39,387 bases of DNA from UBA11612 sp963976395 (lineage in GTDB: Bacteria; Pseudomonadota; Alphaproteobacteria; Rhodospirillales; Rhodospirillaceae), in the NCBI GenBank assembly GCA_963976395.1, contig CAXBLG010000021.1, positions 1-39,387 of the forward strand, written 5' to 3'. Shown in pieces: positions 33,986 through 39,387 of the stretch (positions within the stretch are counted from its first letter, which is position 1; each line of letters starts with the position of its first letter). The position numbers were made by a program, and so were the translations under genes. A model generated the notes under the pieces. The model saw only the letters and a list, made by a program, of their open reading frames with translations, was not told where the DNA came from and did not search any database.

Positions 33986-35479
33986 TTAATGGCCCATCAG
34001 GCGTTCAAGCGCGCCTGGTTTGTCGTGGATGCCGAGTTTATCGACAATGGTTTCACTGGCTTCGTTAAGGCCAATCACATCGACCCGCGCACCTTCGCGC
34101 CGGAATTTCAGGACGACCGTATCAAGAGCGGCCACACTGGATATATCCCAGATGTGCGAGCGCCGCACATCTATGGTGACATGTTCCAGGACTTCCTTGA
34201 AATCAAACGCCGTCAAGAAATCTTCCGCCGACGCAAAGAACAACTGACCTTCCACGACGTAAGTACGTGCAGTTTCATCGTCCGACAGGGTTGAGGACAC
34301 GCGGAAAATCTGCGCGATTTTCCACGAAAAGAACAACCCTGACAGCAACACACCGGTCAACACACCTATCGCAAGATTGTGGGTGGCAACCACGCCGATC
34401 ACGGTTGCCAGCATGACAATGCTGGAACTGCGCGGGTGGTCTTTCAAATTCTTAAGCGATTCCCAGTTGAACGTACCGATGGACACCATAATCATGATGG
34501 CGACCAGCGCCGCCATCGGAATGACGCTGACCCAATCGCTGACACCGACAATTAACGCCAGAAGAATAATGCCAGCCGCAAAGGTGGATAAACGTCCACG
34601 GCCGCCCGACTTCACGTTAATCACCGATTGTCCGATCATGGCGCAACCCGCCATACCGCCAATGAAACCCGTTGCCATATTTGCCACACCCTGCCCGATG
34701 CATTCCCGGCCCTTGTTGCTGGTTGTATCGGTTAATTCGTCAACGATTGAGGCCGTCATAAGAGATTCAAGGAGGCCAACAGCAGCAACGGCTGCCGAAT
34801 ACGGCAGCACAATCAGAAATGTTTCTAAAGTGAGCGGTACATCAGGCAGCAAGAACATCGGTAAGGTCGAGGGTAACTCACCCATATCACCCACTGTCCG
34901 CACATCAAGGCCAAGAAAGAGCGAAGCTGCCGTCAGAACCGCGATACACATTAGCGGTGATGGAATGTGTTTGGTGAGACGCGGAAAGAGATAAATAATC
35001 GCAAGGCCGCCCACGACCATCAGGTAAGTGATCCACGGCACGTTAATCAACTCCGGGAGCTGAGCCATAAAAATCAAGATCGCGAGGGCGTTGACGAAAC
35101 CGGTCATCACCGAGCGGGAGACAAAGCGCATGACTTTGTCCAACCGCAGAAGACCGGCAAGAACCTGCAAAATTCCAGCAAGGACAGTGGCGACCAACAA
35201 ATACTGAAGCCCGTAGTCCTTAACCAGTGTGACCATCAATACCGCGGTGGCCGCAGTGGCCGCCGAGATCATTCCGGGTCGCCCGCCGACAATTGCGGTT
35301 ATCACCGCAATAGAAAACGACGCATACAGGCCCACCTTAGGGTCGACACCTGCGATTATCGAAAATGCGATGGCTTCAGGAATAAGAGCAAGAGCCACAA
35401 CCAGCCCTGCTAGTAAATCGCCGCGGATATTGCCCAGCCATTCGGCGCGAAGACGCGACAGAAAAATAGTGTCCAACAA
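33986..35479 (-). CDS. SulP (SLC26) family anion transporter with STAS domain
   Basis: The ~497-aa protein has the SulP core: GNIRGDLLAGLVVALALIPEAIAFSIIAGVDPKVGLYASF, about 12 hydrophobic segments, and GGMAGCAMIGQSVINVKSGGRGRLSTF. A C-terminal STAS domain follows (residues ~400 onward; VEGQLFFASAEDF and DVRRSHIWDISSVAALDTVVLKFRREG). Substrates of this family include sulfate, bicarbonate and other anions; the sequence alone does not decide. TTG at 35479, with GGAG upstream, is my preferred start; GTG at 35563 would add a basic extension not usual in the family. Confidence 0.9.
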   Translation of the reverse strand: MLDTIFLSRLRAEWLGNIRGDLLAGLVVALALIPEAIAFSIIAGVDPKVGLYASFSIAVITAIVGGRPGMISAATAATAVLMVTLVKDYGLQYLLVATVLAGILQVLAGLLRLDKVMRFVSRSVMTGFVNALAILIFMAQLPELINVPWITYLMVVGGLAIIYLFPRLTKHIPSPLMCIAVLTAASLFLGLDVRTVGDMGELPSTLPMFLLPDVPLTLETFLIVLPYSAAVAAVGLLESLMTASIVDELTDTTSNKGRECIGQGVANMATGFIGGMAGCAMIGQSVINVKSGGRGRLSTFAAGIILLALIVGVSDWVSVIPMAALVAIMIMVSIGTFNWESLKNLKDHPRSSSIVMLATVIGVVATHNLAIGVLTGVLLSGLFFSWKIAQIFRVSSTLSDDETARTYVVEGQLFFASAEDFLTAFDFKEVLEHVTIDVRRSHIWDISSVAALDTVVLKFRREGARVDVIGLNEASETIVDKLGIHDKPGALERLMGH

Positions 35480-35645
35480 ACATGACTCCAATAACCGCTG
35501 CTCACGATGATGAGCGCGGAGAACGCAGGAGGATTGAGACGCGCGATGGGGTTCAGCAGACACGATGCCGCGCGAGTGGCGGCCTTAGGCATCGGCTAAG
35601 TGGATGGGGCTACGACGGTCAAAATCAGCCTTAAAAGGCAGTAAA

Positions 35646-35665
35646 GCGCCGTATTATTGCGGCGC
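35646..35665. other. Hairpin in the SulP leader
   Basis: GCGCCG (35646–35651) and CGGCGC (35660–35665) form a six-base stem with an eight-base AT-rich loop. It would lie downstream of the candidate SulP promoter, in the leader RNA on the minus strand. No T-run follows. A regulatory role is possible but unsupported. Confidence 0.35.
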
Positions 35666-35695
35666 ACAGCACGATTGCTGCACTGCACTACAAAA

Positions 35696-35724
35696 CTAAT
35701 AGCAGGTTGATCTTGTGCGGTCAA
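35696..35724 (-). promoter_or_regulatory. Candidate promoter of the SulP–Usp unit
   Basis: On the minus strand TTGACC (35724–35719) and TATTAG (35701–35696) are separated by exactly 17 bases, a good sigma-70-like arrangement. It lies ~215 bases before the SulP start. Apart from this promoter and the hairpin, the 330-base gap between SulP and the 2OG oxygenase gene shows no gene; the open frame across it has no family signature. Confidence 0.45.
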
Positions 35725-35897
35725 ATCGATCCAACACACAGGAACAGATATCCTCAAGATGAGCGATAGGTAAACGAGGGCACCACTCTCGCCATTCTCT
35801 TTATAGTCGCGCGAAAGGTAGGTATGAGATGCTGTGCGCCATCGCCTTACATCAGGCCGCACAGATTGCGTCAATCTAAAACCTGCGGATGCTGTGA

Positions 35898-36473
35898 ATG
35901 TTCATTGAAGAATACCCAGGCGCTGTGAATACCGAGTTATGCGAACAAATCATTGCGCGATTTGAAGCCGATCCAAGGCGTGCGCCGAGCACCGCCAACA
36001 TCAATGGACAGCCGACAGTTCACACTCTGCGCACAGGCACCCACCTTGTTTGCGATACAACGGGAGATTGGGGAGAGATCGTCAAAGCGATCGTACCTGC
36101 CCTGCAATCTACTCTCGCTCTTTATGCCCAAAAACACACGGCCCTGAAATCAGTGATCGAGACAGAAGGCTTGGATTGTACAGGCCCTGTAATTGAACGC
36201 GTTGATCCCGGTCAGGGATTCGCCTGGCACTACGATCAAACATCGCACTCGCGCCAGCGGGTGCTCGCCGGCCTTTTATACCTGCAAACGATCAAGGAGG
36301 GCGGTCATACCGAATTTAAAGAACAAGGGCACACCATTAGGCCGGAGACCGGAAAAATAGCTCTTTTTCCGCCCTACTGGACACATATGCATCGCGGCGT
36401 AAGCCCAACCTCTGAAACAAAATATGTGATCAGCTTTTTCTGGATTTACGGCAAAGACGCACCAAAATCCTAG
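35898..36473 (+). CDS. 2-oxoglutarate/Fe(II)-dependent oxygenase
   Basis: The 191-aa protein has the iron-binding facial triad H111-x-D113 (FAWHYDQ) and H165 (WTHMHRGVSP), with K175 in ETKYVISFFWIYG at the place of the 2-oxoglutarate anchor. LAGLLYLQTIKEGGHTEFKEQG is typical of prolyl-4-hydroxylase-like members. Such enzymes hydroxylate protein or small-molecule substrates; none can be named. It is divergent from the SulP gene and has no obvious partner; the next gene on its strand starts 326 bases later. Confidence 0.88.
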   Translation: MFIEEYPGAVNTELCEQIIARFEADPRRAPSTANINGQPTVHTLRTGTHLVCDTTGDWGEIVKAIVPALQSTLALYAQKHTALKSVIETEGLDCTGPVIERVDPGQGFAWHYDQTSHSRQRVLAGLLYLQTIKEGGHTEFKEQGHTIRPETGKIALFPPYWTHMHRGVSPTSETKYVISFFWIYGKDAPKS

Positions 36474-36600
36474 ATATGTCTAAAGTGCAGCGACCGACAA
36501 ATTGAGTCTCAGCGCACACATCGGACATATTCATATGCGATGTTTGCCATTGTGATTCACCTACAGAGAGCCCATATTGAAAACAACGAAGCGCTCTTTG

Positions 36601-36747
36601 TTAATCTTTGACATCTCCACGCTGCGGAAGCCTTCCGGCTAAACGCTCTATCCTTTCAAGATACTGGGTAACAGCGGCGATCTCATCTTCATGCGATTGA
36701 TGTTCAGGTTGCGACCTTATCAAACCGCACGAACCGCACACGCACAC
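36601..36747 (-). CDS. Possible 48-aa Cys-rich small protein
   Basis: A short minus-strand frame from GTG at 36747 to TAA at 36601 reads MCVCGSCGLIRS.., then a His/Glu stretch and an amphipathic helix (EIAAVTQYLERIERLAGRL) ending PQRGDVKD. The CxCxxC cluster suits a metal site. It would be divergent from the PepSY-like gene. The ribosome binding site is poor (AGGAG lies ~18 bases upstream), so it could be a chance frame. The rest of 36474–36799 shows nothing else. Confidence 0.35.
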   Translation of the reverse strand: MCVCGSCGLIRSQPEHQSHEDEIAAVTQYLERIERLAGRLPQRGDVKD

Positions 36748-36799
36748 TGAATTGCGTCCGGCATCTCCTGACGCTCAACCTACGATAAAAGGCAAAAAC

Positions 36800-37111
36800 A
36801 TGAGGCGGATTATCGCCATTGCATTGATTTTTGCATTCCACATTGTCGGTCTTTCCGAGGCTGCAAAGGCATTGAACTCCGCGCCCGAGCAACTTGCGCA
36901 AGCAACCCCGCCAAGTGAGACCACCACGGCGCCAGAGTGGCGCTTCGATGAAAAACGTGCACTCGAAACGATCAGGGCGCACGGATTTTATGGGGTGCGC
37001 GATCTGAAGCAGACTCTCGCCGGGGTATGGAAAGGCCAAGCCATTCGATACGGAAAACTCCTTACCGTTGAAGTTGATCAAACCGGCAATTTTTCTGAGT
37101 ACACGCCATGA
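36800..37111 (+). CDS. Secreted PepSY-like small protein
   Basis: I take the ATG at 36800, which follows AAAAGG and opens a clear signal peptide (MRRIIAIALIFAFHIVGLSEAAKA, cleaved near 24). The mature part ends in FDEKRALETIRAHGFYGVRDLKQTLAGVWKGQAIRYGKLLTVEVDQTGNF. That order (helix, then G-V-x-D-L, W.a.A, V.VD..G) matches small periplasmic PepSY-type proteins. These are thought to bind or inhibit other proteins; the role here is unknown. The stop overlaps the next start as ATGA. Confidence 0.7.
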   Translation: MRRIIAIALIFAFHIVGLSEAAKALNSAPEQLAQATPPSETTTAPEWRFDEKRALETIRAHGFYGVRDLKQTLAGVWKGQAIRYGKLLTVEVDQTGNFSEYTP

Positions 37112-37419
37112 CCGAGGAAATCTTCATAGCCGACAAGCTCGTGAGCCTCGACAAACACCGCGACATAAAGTCACGTCGGCTCACTGAAAATCGGCGGCAA
37201 TCGCTCAATGACACCCAAAGCCAAGAAGGTGTTATACGGATACACAAAGACGAACTCGAAGACGTTCTTCAATCCACACCTGCAACAACACTGCTGGAGA
37301 CAGCCGCCAAGGCAAAATATCTTATTCAGCTTTTTTCAACGACGGCGGAGGCCCGCGATCCTCGGCGGCAAGCCTTGATTCAAGGCACCCTGGATGAAAT
37401 CGACAAGTTTTTTGACTAG
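37108..37419 (+). CDS. Hypothetical protein (103 aa)
   Basis: The ATG overlaps the stop of the PepSY-like gene by four bases (ATGA). The product is hydrophilic, with a Lys/Arg-rich first half (SLDKHRDIKSRRLTENRRQ), and a helical C-terminal half (TLLETAAKAKYLIQLFSTTAEARDPRRQALIQGTLDEIDKFFD) that looks like a small bundle. No signal or membrane segment is seen, so unlike its upstream neighbour it should be cytosolic. I recognise no family. Confidence 0.6.
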   Translation: MTEEIFIADKLVSLDKHRDIKSRRLTENRRQSLNDTQSQEGVIRIHKDELEDVLQSTPATTLLETAAKAKYLIQLFSTTAEARDPRRQALIQGTLDEIDKFFD

Positions 37420-37463
37420 ATCCTCACAATAATTCACACCAGCCTCACTAAAGGAAAGTTCCA

Positions 37464-37739
37464 TTGCACCAAGAGCGACTTATAAGGTTTGACGGCAATA
37501 TCATCGAAGCATTGCCAGATGCACAATATCGCGTTCGGTTTTCCAACGGACAGGAAGCCATTGCCCACGCGCCTGATAATATCGAAACGTCCGACGTCGC
37601 GGATTTATCCGGTGAACTTATTACCGTTGAACTTTCGCCGACTGATTTGGGTATCGGTCGGTTGATTTTTTGCAGTCGAGCGCCAGCGCTGAATCAGGCT
37701 CAAATCGATCACAGTTTGGCTGAGGAGCTATCTTCGTGA
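37464..37739 (+). CDS. Divergent IF-1-like OB-fold protein
   Basis: Residues ~8–72 follow the S1/IF-1 fold of translation initiation factor IF-1: FDGNIIEALPDAQYRVRFSNGQEAIAHAPDNI, then GELITVELSPTDLGIGRLIFCSR. The last segment is very close to the IF-1 ending ([20 protein letters not shown]). It is longer than infA (91 against ~72 aa) and has an inserted loop (DNIETSDVADL) and a C-terminal tail, so it is a paralogue, not the housekeeping factor. A TTG start at 37464 is preceded by AAAGGAAAG. The stop overlaps the next gene's GTG by four bases. Binding to RNA or the ribosomal A site is inferred from the fold. Confidence 0.72.
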   Translation: MHQERLIRFDGNIIEALPDAQYRVRFSNGQEAIAHAPDNIETSDVADLSGELITVELSPTDLGIGRLIFCSRAPALNQAQIDHSLAEELSS

Positions 37740-38041
37740 AAGAGAAGCCGGAACCTAATTTGGGCGGAAGAACCTATGCGCGATTTGCGGGAAAAGTGGA
37801 TGAGGCAGCCCCCGCGCCCACCCACAAATACGCTGTCGGCGACACAGTCCAATTTTTCCTATTACGTGGACCGTTGCTAACGCGTGCAAAGGAAAAAGAC
37901 ATATCCGGCAACAACGATTACACAGTTGTACGCCAACTCCCGAATGAAGGTGGCGGATTTCAATATCGCATAAAAAGTGAGAGCAGCCGCCAAGAACGCC
38001 TTGTTACGGAGAGCGAAATCACACCGAAAGTCGACGAGTAG
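37736..38041 (+). CDS. Hypothetical protein of a conserved alphaproteobacterial type
   Basis: GTG at 37736 overlaps the IF-1-like stop (GTGA). The 101-aa product has YAVGDTVQFF, then NDYTVVRQLPNEGGGFQYRIKSESSRQERLVTESEI, a pattern I know from small uncharacterised proteins of Alphaproteobacteria that probably fold as a small beta-barrel. No function is known to me. Coupled translation with the IF-1-like gene is the main clue. The stop is followed by ~210 bases of leader before the cold-shock gene. Confidence 0.65.
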   Translation: MKEKPEPNLGGRTYARFAGKVDEAAPAPTHKYAVGDTVQFFLLRGPLLTRAKEKDISGNNDYTVVRQLPNEGGGFQYRIKSESSRQERLVTESEITPKVDE

Positions 38042-38204
38042 AGCAAATAACCTCGCCTTCGCCATTATTCTCGAAAGCGATCATCCTTGCTATTTCGCCA
38101 TATGGAGCGCACAGTCCAGAGGTCAGGTCTCAACGGGCCTTCCCTGCTATGTGCTCTTTCTTGTTTGGGTGCCAGCTCGGACCGCTTTCCGATGTTTGAC
38201 CCGG

Positions 38205-38219
38205 CCCGCAACATGCGGG
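38205..38219 (+). other. Hairpin in the cold-shock gene leader
   Basis: CCCGC (38205–38209) pairs with GCGGG (38215–38219), about 30 bases before the cspA start, followed after a few bases by TTTTTT (38228–38233). Cold-shock genes often have structured leaders that change with temperature; a role here is possible but not shown. Confidence 0.3.
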
Positions 38220-38251
38220 GCGGTGTATTTTTTACCCAAAAGGAATTTATT

Positions 38252-38455
38252 ATGGCTGAAGGAACCGTGAAGTGGTTCAACGTCAACAAAGGTTTTGGAT
38301 TTATCCAGCCGGAAGACGGAACTAAAGACGTATTTGTACACATTAGCGCCGTTGAAGCCTCGGGAATTGGCAGCCTTCAAGAAGGCCAAAAGCTGAGCTA
38401 CGAGCTTCAGTCCGAGCGCGGAAAAACGTCTGCCGGAAGCTTGAAAGCACTCTAA
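38252..38455 (+). CDS. cspA: Cold-shock protein, CspA family
   Basis: The 67-aa cold-shock domain starts MAEGTVKWFNVNKGFGFIQPEDG, which contains the RNP1 motif KGFGFI, followed by the RNP2-type DVFVHISA. It is a single-stranded nucleic acid binding RNA chaperone. The ATG at 38252 follows AAGGAA; in-frame codons upstream are leader. Several csp paralogues usually exist per genome, so the exact symbol is generic. Confidence 0.95.
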   Translation: MAEGTVKWFNVNKGFGFIQPEDGTKDVFVHISAVEASGIGSLQEGQKLSYELQSERGKTSAGSLKAL

Positions 38456-38504
38456 GCCTTCTTGCCTATGACTATGCTTCTCAACCAATGGCGCGAGGAT
38501 TCGT

Positions 38505-38717
38505 ATGTCGAAAGCAGCACGGCTCCGTATAGGTGGGCAAAGATCTAAAGACGCTTTTGTCAGCGACGCGCAAAGAGACGCTAAGTTCTTCAAGGAACGT
38601 GATCGTGAGCGCTTGGTCAACGCAGAAAAGACCAAGCGCTTACGCCTTCTGCGTTTAGAGAAAGAAGCTGCCGAAAGAATAGCCGCCGAGCAGACTGCGG
38701 CAGCTAAGAAAATATAG
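38505..38717 (+). CDS. Small basic coiled-coil protein
   Basis: The 70-aa protein follows cspA by 49 bases and has GAGGA before its ATG. Most of it is one charged helix rich in Arg, Lys, Glu and Ala (FFKERDRERLVNAEKTKRLRLLRLEKEAAERIAAEQ), with a short N-terminal part. Small proteins of this kind, some of them DUF6481, are often found beside csp genes in Alphaproteobacteria; I cannot be sure of that family. RNA or ribosome binding is possible from its charge. Confidence 0.6.
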   Translation: MSKAARLRIGGQRSKDAFVSDAQRDAKFFKERDRERLVNAEKTKRLRLLRLEKEAAERIAAEQTAAAKKI

Positions 38718-38764
38718 AGAACATAGCGGTCGTTCATCCTGTGCCCACTGAATCGGCAAGTTAG

Positions 38765-39040
38765 ATGAACCTTAAAAATCTGTTTGGCCGAAAAACATCT
38801 GCAAAAACCGAAGGTGCAAAACACGCATCAACGGCGAAGCTGATCGCTCACATCTCGACAAGCGGTAAAGTGGATGTCGTTGAAGAGTGGCTGACTCAGA
38901 ACGCCAAGGGCAAGTGGTCGATAAGCACCGAAGGTATGTCCGATGACCTTCAAGTTAAGAAGTATCGCGTCGTTTTTTCCGAGCGGGAAGATTACGCCAA
39001 ATTCAGATCCCGCTTTTTACAGAATGCACCAAAAGTTTAA
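38765..39040 (+). CDS. Hypothetical protein (91 aa)
   Basis: The product starts MNLKNLFGRKTSAKT and continues with AKLIAHISTSGKVDVVEEWLTQNAKGKWSIS, then a region with KKYRVVFSEREDYAKFRSRF. It has no signal or membrane segment and looks like an alpha/beta fold. No clear ribosome binding site is seen. I recognise no family. It lies 47 bases after the coiled-coil gene. Confidence 0.55.
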   Translation: MNLKNLFGRKTSAKTEGAKHASTAKLIAHISTSGKVDVVEEWLTQNAKGKWSISTEGMSDDLQVKKYRVVFSEREDYAKFRSRFLQNAPKV

Positions 39041-39079
39041 TCGCTTTTGATCTGAAAACGCTTTGCCGGACATCAACTC

Positions 39080-39110
39080 TTGACTAAATGTATCTTACCG
39101 CCCCTATGAT
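39080..39110 (+). promoter_or_regulatory. Candidate promoter of the cyclic-nucleotide-binding gene
   Basis: TTGACT (39080–39085) and TATGAT (39105–39110) each differ from the sigma-70 boxes by one base and lie 19 bases apart, 24 bases before the ATG at 39135. The spacing is slightly long but still within the usual range. Confidence 0.45.
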
Positions 39111-39134
39111 AGAGAAACTATTGGGGTTCCCGGT

Positions 39135-39338
39135 ATGGTTTCCAGCGCCAACGATTCAGATTTCGCCGTTAAGGCCGTCACGAAAGTATTAGACCGCAAG
39201 GTCTTCACCGCCGGAAAAACCATCTTCAACGAAGGCCAAACCGGCACAATCGCGTACATCTTGCTGCGCGGTGACGTCACCATTTATGCGGGGCTTGGCA
39301 CCCCGAATCAGCGGGAATTGATGAAGGTCAAGCCCTGA
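39135..39338 (+). pseudogene. Cyclic-nucleotide-binding domain gene, truncated
   Basis: The frame reads into a cNMP-binding domain (RKVFTAGKTIFNEGQTGTIAYILLRGDVTIYAG..NQRELMKVKP) and stops at TGA (39336–39338). The next expected residues of such domains (GDxFGE...) are missing, so only about half of the domain remains. The stop codon coincides with TGATCTGCCCCC, which looks like the end of an insertion sequence. The gene was therefore probably interrupted rather than ending here. The window ends 49 bases on, so the other side cannot be seen. Confidence 0.6.
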
Positions 39339-39387
39339 TCTGCCCCCTATGAAGTGGTCCTCCCTAAGGTATGGTTTTGCCATGAAG
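39336..39387. mobile_element. Probable left end of an IS3-type insertion sequence
   Basis: TGATCTGCCCCCTATGAAGTGG and the following GTCCTCCC have the look of the terminal inverted repeat of IS3-family elements in Alphaproteobacteria, which begin with TG and often read TGATCTGCCCC or TGAcCTGCCCC followed by GGTCC. It starts exactly where the cyclic-nucleotide-binding frame breaks. The last bases include ATGAAG (39382–39387), which might be the start of orfA. No transposase is visible within the window. Confidence 0.45.

Noticed and set aside
35596..35874. Minus-strand frame of 92 codons between SulP and the 2OG oxygenase
   Set aside because: A well-spaced promoter for SulP lies inside it, it has no family motif, and the residue pattern looks like noncoding DNA.
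36704..37081. Minus-strand frame of 125 codons opposite the PepSY-like gene
   Set aside because: It is antisense to a gene with a clear signal peptide and start site, and its own translation is not protein-like.
1..39387. CRISPR arrays, tRNA or rRNA genes
   Set aside because: No regularly spaced repeats and no tRNA-like or rRNA-like segments were noticed by eye on either strand; a covariance-model scan was not possible.

Overview
The window is a moderately GC-rich stretch of an alphaproteobacterial chromosome, most likely Rhodospirillales-like. The main reasons are the gene order argS–SPOR–nagZ–S2P protease–scpA–scpB–tatABC–serS–surE–pcm–nlpD-like and yajC–secD–secF–Mth938, together with trmFO, PAS_5-type PAS proteins, DUF4170 and DUF815. 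No tRNA, rRNA, CRISPR array or intact transposon was seen. The assignment rests on family recognition and gene order, not on a search.

Layout. (1) 1–2099 is the 3' part of uvrA, followed by a 74-aa hypothetical gene and a decayed SDR remnant. (2) 2.8–16.5 kb is mosaic accessory DNA with strand switches. It holds a secreted protein with an internal duplication, two tandem PAS_5 genes (one broken by a one-base frameshift), a COG4315-type secreted protein, a translationally coupled MAPEG/GST pair, a REC–metallo-beta-lactamase fusion, a nu-class GST, an enoyl-CoA hydratase/isomerase with an exported epoxide-hydrolase-like enzyme, several small membrane proteins, a double DUF4170–SRPBCC fusion, a single-domain response regulator, trmFO, a squalene/phytoene-synthase-like (NDUFAF6-like) gene and a PuuD-type membrane protein with a clear terminator. 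(3) 16.5–32.9 kb is the conserved core, almost all on the minus strand: the Sec accessory module with an NDUFAF3-like gene, then the envelope, chromosome-segregation and translation genes from nlpD-like back to argS. A DUF815 ATPase on the plus strand separates the two blocks. (4) 33.1–35.5 kb is a SulP anion transporter with a dual-Usp protein. (5) 35.9–39.4 kb is a plus-strand run of small genes: a 2OG-Fe(II) oxygenase, a PepSY-like secreted protein, unknown proteins, a divergent IF-1-like OB-fold protein, a CspA-type cold-shock protein and a cyclic-nucleotide-binding ORF. That last ORF stops abruptly at what looks like the end of an IS3-type insertion sequence.

How the genes work together. 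The core block links export (SecDF-YajC, TatABC), cell wall and division (LysM/LytM factor, SPOR, NagZ), condensin partners (ScpAB), protein and nucleotide repair (Pcm, SurE) and charging of Arg and Ser tRNAs. Many junctions have stop/start overlaps (tatB/tatC, scpA/scpB, nagZ/S2P, argS/SPOR, serS/surE), which points to co-transcription and translational coupling. The most unusual part is the chain of overlapping small genes at 36.8–38.0 kb around the IF-1-like protein, just upstream of cspA. It could be an undescribed translation or stress module, but that is inference.
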